Shown here: positions 7,128 to 12,936 of the stretch, piece after piece
How the letters are laid out: each line of letters begins with the position of its first letter
Position numbering within the stretch: position 1 is the stretch's first letter
NCBI RefSeq assembly: GCF_003024805.1
Contig: NZ_PUEC01000001.1
Span: 62,001 to 126,000 of the forward strand
Origin: Duncaniella muris
GTDB lineage: Bacteria > Bacteroidota > Bacteroidia > Bacteroidales > Muribaculaceae
Length of the DNA stretch: 64,000 bases
Direction of reading: 5' to 3'
The notes under the pieces: generated by a model
Seen by the model: only the letters and a program-made list of their open reading frames with translations
The model's database searches: none
What the model was told of the DNA's origin: nothing
Position numbers and translations under genes: made by a program

Positions 7128-8423
7128 ATGACTTATCAGGAGTCTATTGATTTTCTATATAATTCTCTTCCGGTGTTTCAGCGCGAGGGCGCTTCGGCTT
7201 ATAAACCGGGGCTCGGAACCTCTGTGGCCCTTGACGATCTGTTTGGAAATCCACACCGTGAGTATGCCTGCATCCACATTGCCGGGACCAACGGTAAGGG
7301 ATCGACAGCCCATACTCTTGCGGCTGTCTTGGCCCGTGCGGGCTACAGGACAGGGCTTTATACATCGCCGCACATTTTTGATTTCCGTGAGCGCATAAGG
7401 GTCAACGGTCAGAAGATATCACATGAAGCCGTGGTTGATTTCGTGGAGCGATGGATGGCTGTGGAGTCGGATTTGACACCGAGCTTTTTTGAACTCACCT
7501 CAACTATGGCTTTCGAGTATTTTGCCCGCGAGAAGGTTGACGTGGCTGTCATAGAGACCGGTCTCGGCGGCAGGCTCGACAGCACGAACATCATCACTCC
7601 GGTTGTCAGTGTGATCACCAATATCTCGCCTGACCATACGGCGCTGCTTGGCGAGAGCCTTGAAAAAATTGCCTTTGAGAAGGCGGGGATCATCAAGACC
7701 GGAGTGCCTGCGGTGATCGGAGAGCGTCAGCCAGAGTGCATGGCTGTGTTCGAGGAGCGTGCGGAGGCTGTTGGCGCACCTCTGAAATATGCCGCTTCGC
7801 TTGACGGACGGCGCGAGGATGGGATGATGGTCTATGAGCATACTCCTTACGGCAAGATCCGCGGAGAACTTTCCGGTGACTGCCAGATAAGAAATGCGGC
7901 TACCGTGATGGAGACTCTTGGTGTTTTGTCAGGCTGTGGTTTCGCAATTCCTGCCGAGTCCGTCAGAGATGGATTCGCACATGTCTGCGAGGACACCGGA
8001 CTGATGGGGCGCTGGACCACTCTGCGGCGCGATCCGCTGACCATCTGCGACACGGGTCACAATATAGGCGGATGGGAATACATAGCCTCTCAGCTTTCGG
8101 CGCGTAAATCCGGGACTCTGCATCTGATTATGGGTTTTGTCAACGATAAGGATATCTCGGCAATCCTGCGTAAAATAGCGGAGATAGGAGGCGATAAGCG
8201 ACTTTATTTTTCCGCTCCGTCTGTGCCACGCGGGCTGAATGCCGATGCGCTTGCGGCCCAGGCTGCCGAATTCGGACTGAACGGGCCGGCGATAGCTGAT
8301 GTGAACGAGGCTCTTGCCACGGCTACGGCCGCCGCCACCGGGGCGGATGACATGATTCTCATAGCCGGCAGCAATTTCCTGATCGCGGATCTGAATTTGT
8401 CTCTACTCAGTGAAGATAAATGA
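7128..8423 (+). CDS. folC: folylpolyglutamate synthase / dihydrofolate synthase
   Basis: Mur-ligase-type enzyme that adds glutamate to dihydropteroate and to folates, using ATP, in the cytoplasm. The 431-residue protein shows the P-loop HIAGTNGKGSTAHTLA near residue 50, the TSPH motif (LYTSPHIFDFRERI), VIETGLGGRLDSTN and the NISPDHTALLG motif, all in family order, and the C-terminal domain with DTGHNIGGWEY. ATG 7128 is preferred over an upstream in-frame TTG at 7119. Downstream, two CCGGCATAAAA repeats (about 8434-8455) give at most a weak terminator. Confidence 0.95.
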   Translation: MTYQESIDFLYNSLPVFQREGASAYKPGLGTSVALDDLFGNPHREYACIHIAGTNGKGSTAHTLAAVLARAGYRTGLYTSPHIFDFRERIRVNGQKISHEAVVDFVERWMAVESDLTPSFFELTSTMAFEYFAREKVDVAVIETGLGGRLDSTNIITPVVSVITNISPDHTALLGESLEKIAFEKAGIIKTGVPAVIGERQPECMAVFEERAEAVGAPLKYAASLDGRREDGMMVYEHTPYGKIRGELSGDCQIRNAATVMETLGVLSGCGFAIPAESVRDGFAHVCEDTGLMGRWTTLRRDPLTICDTGHNIGGWEYIASQLSARKSGTLHLIMGFVNDKDISAILRKIAEIGGDKRLYFSAPSVPRGLNADALAAQAAEFGLNGPAIADVNEALATATAAATGADDMILIAGSNFLIADLNLSLLSEDK

Positions 8424-8499
8424 GATAAAGGTCCCGGCATAAAACCGGCATAAAATAAAAATAACAGTTGCCGACTATAACCACCTCAAAATATTTTCG

Positions 8500-8507
8500 T
8501 AAATTTG
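8500..8507 (+). promoter_or_regulatory. -7 promoter box for the ATPase/Toprim-like pair
   Basis: TAAATTTG is a perfect TAnnTTTG box. It ends only 6 bases before the ATG at 8514, so the transcript would be leaderless or nearly so if this box is used. I see no TTG at the usual 19-21 base distance; the nearest is at 8468-8470. Confidence 0.5.
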
Positions 8508-8513
8508 CACATT

Positions 8514-9512
8514 ATGGATAAATCCGCACCAAGCAATCTGACGAGCGTATCCATTAAGAACTTCAAGTCTGTAAAATCGGTAACGCTCTCCGACTGTCGG
8601 CGCATTAATGTGCTGATAGGCAGACCTAATGTCGGCAAAAGTAATATACTTGAAGCTCTTGCCCTGTTTGATGTGCCATATATGGTAAATTCATCAAACA
8701 AATCCCTTAGAAACCTTCTCCGTATTGAGAATACCGCAGACCTGTTTCACAATGGAGTTGCCACTGCTCCTGTGGAAGTATCTGCCGATGGCAATACAAT
8801 CAATGTTATTCGTGGTGCGAACAATGGGCTGTCTGTTGATATCTCTATACATGGTGAAGTTTCCAAGTATGCTTTCTCTTCTTCTCTTACTCTGTCAACA
8901 AAGAAAGACCCCACTGTACTGCCGGGTGTACTTGCGTATTTTTTCCCGAAACACTTTGTACCGGAATCTTCCAACATTGGATTCCTGCTGCCTCCATCCG
9001 GTGGAAATCTTATGGAGACGGTTGCGAATTTGCCTGATCTGAAATCCGGCCTTGCGGAACTGTTCCACGGCTACGGGTTAAAGATGATGTTTGATTCAGG
9101 CTCTCAGCAGATAAAGGCGATGAGAGAAAACGGTCTTGATATGTTCCTTGTTCCGTTTAGTTCTCTTGCGGATTCATTACAGAGACTGATATTCTATAAG
9201 GCTGCGATTGAAAGTAACCGAAACAAGGTTTTATGTTTTGAAGAACCGGAAGCCCATACTTTCCCGCCTTACATATCAAATGTGGTAAACGACATTATTG
9301 CCGGAGACAGCAACCAGTTTTTCATAACAACCCACAGTCCGTATGTCATGAGTTCATTACTTGAAAGTGCAGGCAATGATCTGGCTGTGTATGTCGTTGA
9401 CATGGAAGACAATTCGACCGTAGTCAAACGTCTTACAGACAACCAGCTTCAGGAAGCCTATGACAATGGGATGGATATGTTCTATAACCTTGAAGCGTAT
9501 CTTGGCAAATGA
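8514..9512 (+). CDS. AAA family ATPase (OLD/AAA_21-like), candidate defence ATPase
   Basis: The 332-residue protein has an ABC/SMC-like ATPase fold: N-terminal SVSIKNFKSVKSVTL, Walker A GRPNVGKSN (residues 36-44), a long insert, then Walker B LCFEEPEAH (about 241-248, with Glu243-Glu244) and the switch FFITTHSPYVMSSLLE. This order is that of the OLD/AAA_15/AAA_21 group, used in Gabija GajA, PARIS AriA and OLD nucleases. Here the nuclease-like part is a separate gene whose ATG overlaps this stop (9509-9512). It has no membrane segment or signal. ATG 8514 is chosen over TTG 8505. The region is lower in GC than its neighbours. Function in defence is inferred. Confidence 0.85.
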   Translation: MDKSAPSNLTSVSIKNFKSVKSVTLSDCRRINVLIGRPNVGKSNILEALALFDVPYMVNSSNKSLRNLLRIENTADLFHNGVATAPVEVSADGNTINVIRGANNGLSVDISIHGEVSKYAFSSSLTLSTKKDPTVLPGVLAYFFPKHFVPESSNIGFLLPPSGGNLMETVANLPDLKSGLAELFHGYGLKMMFDSGSQQIKAMRENGLDMFLVPFSSLADSLQRLIFYKAAIESNRNKVLCFEEPEAHTFPPYISNVVNDIIAGDSNQFFITTHSPYVMSSLLESAGNDLAVYVVDMEDNSTVVKRLTDNQLQEAYDNGMDMFYNLEAYLGK

Positions 9513-10051
9513 ACCAGCGTGCCGATTTCATAATTCCGGAGTGTTATATTGACACAAATCTTGTAGAGACATTGGTATGCACGGGCGGCTGTAACCATCA
9601 GAAAGGCTGTAATCAGGTTGCCAAAGTCATGCAGGAAAAATTTGCCGACCGTTTCGCCGTTGGAATAATTGATGCAGACAAAAGACGTCCGGGATATTTG
9701 AACGAGTTTATTGAGATAGCATCCAGCGAGCATATAAAATTGTTCCGTCATCCGGCTCGTTCCCATTTTATAATCCTCGTCCACCCGGCGGCTGATGGGT
9801 TTATATTGTCATGTGCTGAGATTGCAAATGTCAATGTGGCTGATTATGGGCTATCTCCCAAATTGAAAGAATTTACGGCTCAGACGAAAAATGTGATGTC
9901 AAATAAAGATCCACGATTCAAACGGCTGTTCAGATCAATGAAAGGCATCGGCGAAATAAAGTTGATGGAGTCGCTCATCTCATACCTTGCCGATAATACA
10001 TATCAGGCATCAAATGACAGGATTTCAGAGATATTTCAAACCAACGAGTAA
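9509..10051 (+). CDS. small Toprim-like partner protein of the AAA ATPase
   Basis: The 180-residue product begins MNQRADFIIPECYIDTNLVE and has VGIIDADKRRPG at residues 51-62. An early acidic residue (Glu20, or Glu11) followed by hydrophobic strands and an Asp-x-Asp (Asp55, Asp57) is the pattern of a Toprim nuclease core, as in DUF3226 and DUF4435 proteins. A cluster GGCNHQKGCNQ (26-36) could bind metal. The C-terminal half is helical, with MSNKDPRFKRLFRSMK. It is translationally coupled to the ATPase gene. I have seen similar ECYIDTNLVE proteins in Bacteroidetes as unnamed hypotheticals. The Toprim reading is a motif-based inference; activity is unknown. Confidence 0.7.
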   Translation: MNQRADFIIPECYIDTNLVETLVCTGGCNHQKGCNQVAKVMQEKFADRFAVGIIDADKRRPGYLNEFIEIASSEHIKLFRHPARSHFIILVHPAADGFILSCAEIANVNVADYGLSPKLKEFTAQTKNVMSNKDPRFKRLFRSMKGIGEIKLMESLISYLADNTYQASNDRISEIFQTNE

Positions 10052-10099
10052 ATCGCCCTCAGGTATCATTGTTTAACCGTGAGTCGGCGGACAGAACCT

Positions 10100-10210
10100 A
10101 TGACCCCAAGCATAGCAAGGAAACGGTATATTGAGTATATTCAGAGATTTATCGGCAAGGGGAGGATAATAGTTCTTACCGGGCAGCGTCGTGTTGGCAA
10201 GAGTTGTTGA
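10100..10210 (+). pseudogene. truncated AAA_14-type ATPase (N-terminal 36 residues)
   Basis: ATG at 10100 opens MTPSIARKRYIEYIQRF and continues to VLTGQRRVGKSC, then TGA at 10208-10210. The last stretch is the Walker A of the AAA_14/DUF4143 ATPases, which normally run to about 400 residues, so only the first tenth remains. The break falls directly after the P-loop, and the following DNA is the remnant of a transposase on the other strand, which points to insertion followed by decay. Confidence 0.7.
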
Positions 10211-10214
10211 TTTT

Positions 10215-10521
10215 TCCCATTTTTTTGCCTAATATCCTTTCTGCATTGACATGGTATCTGCGGTGACAATCTTTTCCGGATATGTCGATTTTGTCGATTA
10301 GTACAGGGACAGCTTTTATCTCATTGCTCTTTTCCAGACATGCCTCCGTTACGATTATGCTGCATGGTGTTGTGCGAATGAGTAGATACGATATCCGGAT
10401 TGCGCCCGTTTTCCTGAACGGCACCACGCTCTGCCTTGCCGTCCACACAGCCTATCTCTCTGTCTCGGCGAGCATTAAGCAGTTCGTTATGGAAGTTGTC
10501 GGCTATTTTGTCCAAGCCTAT
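10215..10521 (-). pseudogene. decayed ISAs1/H-repeat-type transposase fragment
   Basis: Minus-strand frames carry pieces of an ISAs1-family transposase in the right order but in different frames. From 10515: CVDGKAERGAVQENGRNPDIVST, then after a frameshift EACLEKSNEIKAVPVLI and DKIDISGK, then after another shift KIVTADTMSMQKGY and a stop. In intact relatives these read as one protein (DGK..RG..., SNEI.A.P.LL..LDI.G..VT.DAM..Q). Both ends of the gene are missing. It lies directly against the truncated AAA_14 gene, so an insertion probably cut that gene and then decayed. No terminal inverted repeats could be identified. Confidence 0.65.
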
Positions 10522-10551
10522 TGACTTGCAATATAAAAAATCGTAACTTTG
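10521..10551 (+). promoter_or_regulatory. promoter for the hairpin RNA candidate
   Basis: TTG (10521-10523), a spacer of exactly 20 bases, then TAACTTTG (10544-10551). This is a full match to the Bacteroidetes vegetative promoter. The expected start of transcription is about 10557, well before any open reading frame and 36 bases ahead of the long hairpin. Confidence 0.65.
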
Positions 10552-10556
10552 CGGTT

Positions 10557-10770
10557 GAGGGGTGTAGTCCCATCATGACATTCTGAAAATTAGAAGCGTT
10601 ATGCTCATCTCGAAGTCGGGAACGTAGGAAATTCAAGACTTTTAAGAGAGTGCGCATAGTGGTTCTCACGCTAACGGCGTGGGCTGCTATTACCATATCT
10701 CTTAAAAAGGTTCTTCCTACGACCTCCGACTTAGAACGTGGCATTGCAGTTCCACGCTTCGTGTTTATAA
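10557..10770 (+). ncRNA. candidate structured RNA forming one long hairpin (6S-like shape)
   Basis: A nearly continuous rod can be drawn: GAAGCGT (10593-10599) with ACGCTTC (10754-10760); ATGC (10601-10604) with GCAT (10741-10744); AAGTCGG (10613-10619) with CCGACTT (10726-10732); CGTAGGAA (10623-10630) with TTCCTACG (10714-10721); CTTTTAAGAGA (10639-10649) with the 12 bases at 10698-10709, one bulge; ATAG (10656-10659) with CTAT (10687-10690); and CACGC (10667-10671) with GCGTG (10677-10681). Symmetric internal loops of 8+8 bases separate helices. With its strong promoter it looks like an independent RNA, and the rod-with-bubbles form is like 6S RNA. It could instead be a MITE-like inverted repeat. 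Ends are estimates. Confidence 0.55.
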
Positions 10771-10811
10771 TCTGCATTTATGGTAACAAAATGCGTTCAA
10801 TCAATGAAATA

Positions 10812-11498
10812 ATGAAAAGATATATTCTTACCTTTTGTGCGTTTGTTGCGTTATTTTTTGCCTCCGCTCAAAATGATATTACACAATTCCTTGGAATACC
10901 GATTGATGGCACTAAATCGGAATTAATGAGCAAGATTAAGAAGAAAGGGTTTAAAAAGACTAAATTTGGAGACCACACTGTGCTCACAGGGCGGTTTAAT
11001 GATACAGATGTTAATATCGACGTTGTAACCAATGGCGATAGGGCATATCGAGTAATGGTATGGGATTCCCATCCGTCTAATGAGCGAATGATAAAAATTC
11101 GATATAACAACCTTTGTTATCAACTGAAAAATAACGATAAATATTTATCTCAAGAAGATTGGTCAATTCCCGATAACGAGGACATATCATATGAGATGAA
11201 AGTTAATGGAAAAAGCTATCAAGCTGTATTTTTCCAATGGCCCACTGAAATCGGAGATAGTATAATTCATGACCAAACTTTTGCCAATATAATGTTAAGG
11301 ACTTTATCCGGGGAGCTAAGTAATCTTTCAGAAGAGGATCGTCATAAGGAAATAGAAAAGGTCTATTTGGAAAAACTGTCGGCCTTAAGTTCGAATAAGC
11401 GAGTGTGGTTCAATATATCAGAGCAAGAATTTGATAAATATGTCATTGTTATGTATTATGAGAATGTTTATAATCTCAATAATGGCAGAGACTTGTAA
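10812..11498 (+). CDS. secreted protein of unknown function, 228 residues
   Basis: Starts MKRYILTFCAFVALFFASAQ, a clear signal peptide with cleavage near Ala19-Gln20, so the product is periplasmic or exported. The mature part begins DITQFLGIPIDGTKSELMSKIKKKGF, a segment I know from many unnamed Bacteroidales proteins (FLGIPVDGsk...kLkxKGF), and continues with beta-rich sequence (TVLTGRFNDTDVNIDVV). No enzyme motif is visible. An upstream in-frame ATG at 10791 would disturb the signal peptide. It is 22 bases ahead of the ExoX-C-like gene and probably co-transcribed with it. The base composition is AT-rich, as in the rest of this island. Confidence 0.7.
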   Translation: MKRYILTFCAFVALFFASAQNDITQFLGIPIDGTKSELMSKIKKKGFKKTKFGDHTVLTGRFNDTDVNIDVVTNGDRAYRVMVWDSHPSNERMIKIRYNNLCYQLKNNDKYLSQEDWSIPDNEDISYEMKVNGKSYQAVFFQWPTEIGDSIIHDQTFANIMLRTLSGELSNLSEEDRHKEIEKVYLEKLSALSSNKRVWFNISEQEFDKYVIVMYYENVYNLNNGRDL

Positions 11499-11520
11499 AT
11501 AAGACTTATATATCCAAACT

Positions 11521-12219
11521 ATGTATCCAAACGATAATATATTCAACATATACTACAACATTGGCAAGCGGACACCATTTCTGGTAAAAAGGTGTGAGCT
11601 GGGTTTGGCTCGCTCTTCAAGCGAAAAGAGACGCATGGACCCTAATAAAGATAGGACATTCTTAGTTGAAATAGTAAAGCCTCGTGGCAAATATGGCAAG
11701 GCTTATGGGAAGTGTTTTGTGGATGGTAAGCCTGACGATAGTTATAGACAAAGAAGATGTCAAAATATCAAAGATGAAGAAATCCCTTGTGCTGGATGCG
11801 GGGAGTGGGTTCTTCTTGATGTTCCTGGAGTCGACATGAATGAAATATTCCAGAATCGTAATCCTGACTATGTGATTCAATTTGGTAAATACAAAGGAAA
11901 GACAATAAAGGAGATATATTCACAAGATCCTAAATATATTTTTTGGCTAATGGAGAAAGATCATTATTTTAGGGTCGATTTCGATCAACTATTAAACATC
12001 CCGGACAATTCATCGGATAGAGAGCGTATTATTGAGACGGAAATAAATCGAGTTTTCCCAAAAGTAACTCCCGATGATGTGATTTCTTTTGGGAAGTATC
12101 AAGGAAAAACTTTCCGAGAAATTTTTGCGACCGATCCAAGTTACATTGATTGGTTCTTGCGAAATAATCAGACATTGGACATAGATATCAATGCTTTTGA
12201 TTCAATGATGAGAAAGTAA
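11521..12219 (+). CDS. protein with two exodeoxyribonuclease X C-terminal-like motifs
   Basis: The 232-residue protein has two copies of one motif: FGKYKGKTIKEIYSQDPKYIFWL (residues 121-143) and the related FGKYQGKTFREI...DPSYIDWFL (190-213). This FGKYKGK-x-EI-DPxYIxWL unit matches the ExoX-like C-terminal domain, a small module found after 3'-5' exonucleases and alone in Bacteroidetes proteins. No DEDD exonuclease domain is present, so nuclease activity is not shown. A possible zinc site is C80 with C90-x-x-C93 (CAGC). The N-terminal part is basic. It may act as a nucleic-acid-binding protein; that is a guess. Low GC suggests recent acquisition. Confidence 0.65.
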   Translation: MYPNDNIFNIYYNIGKRTPFLVKRCELGLARSSSEKRRMDPNKDRTFLVEIVKPRGKYGKAYGKCFVDGKPDDSYRQRRCQNIKDEEIPCAGCGEWVLLDVPGVDMNEIFQNRNPDYVIQFGKYKGKTIKEIYSQDPKYIFWLMEKDHYFRVDFDQLLNIPDNSSDRERIIETEINRVFPKVTPDDVISFGKYQGKTFREIFATDPSYIDWFLRNNQTLDIDINAFDSMMRK

Positions 12220-12292
12220 AAGTGCAGATTCAAAAGTCCAACCTTTGGCTCATTTTGGATATTTTTAGCGTTGACTTGTCAATGAGATTTGG

Positions 12293-12320
12293 AAATTCCT
12301 TATGATCAAAAGGAATTTCT
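12293..12320. terminator. hairpin between convergent genes
   Basis: GAAATTCCTT (12293-12302) pairs perfectly with AAGGAATTTC (12311-12320) around an 8-base loop. It lies between the ExoX-C-like gene (+) and the CYTH gene (-). T-runs are poor on both sides, so termination is plausible but not strong. Confidence 0.45.
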
Positions 12321-12369
12321 GATCATTGTAATATTCTGATGGGCTTGGAGGGGGTGGGGATGACCGCGA

Positions 12370-12822
12370 TTATTTGCGGGAGAGGGTGGAGTTGTAGTAG
12401 CGAGGATCGCCGGTGACTTCCGGGCCGATGAAGGGGGGCAGCGGCGGGTTGGAGTCTGCTGAGGGCATTTCGATTTCGGCGAGTATGAGCCCTTCGTGGT
12501 GTCCGTGGAATAGATCTACTTCCCATTTCCACCCAAGGTGGTCAACGATGTATCTTGTCTTGTCGATTGCGAAGCCTCCGCAGAGCCGCCGGGCCATTTC
12601 TTCGGCGTCAGTTACGGGGACGGGATATTCCCACTCGTCGCGTATGGCTCCTGAGTTTCGTCCCTTGACGGTCAGAAAAGCCTCTTTGCCACGGATGCGG
12701 ATGCGCACCGTGGCGTCAGGGTCGGCTGATATGTAGGCCTGGCGTATGCTGACAGCCGCTTCTGCCTGAGAGATGAAGTTGAGGTCTTTGACAAGAAATT
12801 TCCGTTCTATTTCTTTTGCCAT
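12370..12822 (-). CDS. CYTH domain protein (triphosphate tunnel metalloenzyme)
   Basis: The 150-residue protein starts MAKEIERKFLVKDL, the ExExK signature of the CYTH family (residues 4-8). It continues with charged strands typical of the tunnel: TVRIRIRGKEAFLTVKGR, EWEYPVP, KTRYIVDHLGWKWEVDLFHG and LILAEIEMPSADSNPP. These proteins hydrolyse inorganic triphosphate or nucleoside triphosphates with a divalent metal, and the short bacterial type is usually a tripolyphosphatase. It is a single-gene unit with a good promoter upstream and sits divergently from the DUF5686 gene. Its cellular role is not known from sequence. Confidence 0.88.
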   Translation of the reverse strand: MAKEIERKFLVKDLNFISQAEAAVSIRQAYISADPDATVRIRIRGKEAFLTVKGRNSGAIRDEWEYPVPVTDAEEMARRLCGGFAIDKTRYIVDHLGWKWEVDLFHGHHEGLILAEIEMPSADSNPPLPPFIGPEVTGDPRYYNSTLSRK

Positions 12823-12888
12823 TGTTTTCGGAGTGTTAAAAGAGTGTAAAGAGATTATGCCGATAGCAATTATCTACGCATTTATGCG

Positions 12889-12928
12889 TAATTTTGCAAA
12901 ATTAAAAAAGATTGTAACTATTTGCAAC
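12889..12928. promoter_or_regulatory. divergent promoters sharing a perfect 16-base palindrome
   Basis: TAATTTTGCAAAATTA (12889-12904) is a perfect palindrome. Read on either strand it contains a TAnnTTTG -7 box: 12889-12896 for the plus-strand DUF5686 gene and 12904-12897 for the minus-strand CYTH gene. For the minus strand a TTG lies at 12925-12923 with a spacer of 20, a full promoter. The plus-strand box has no clear -33 element. Two polymerases could not bind at once, so the genes may compete. Confidence 0.55.
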
Positions 12929-12936
12929 AATTTTCC

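Noticed and set aside
10593-10760. Retron-type msr-msd region
   Set aside because: The hairpin is long enough, but there is no reverse transcriptase gene in the window, so a retron is not supported.
10650-10811. N-terminal extension of the secreted 228-residue protein back to 10650
   Set aside because: The extra 54 codons run through the hairpin RNA candidate and would bury the signal peptide that starts at 10812.
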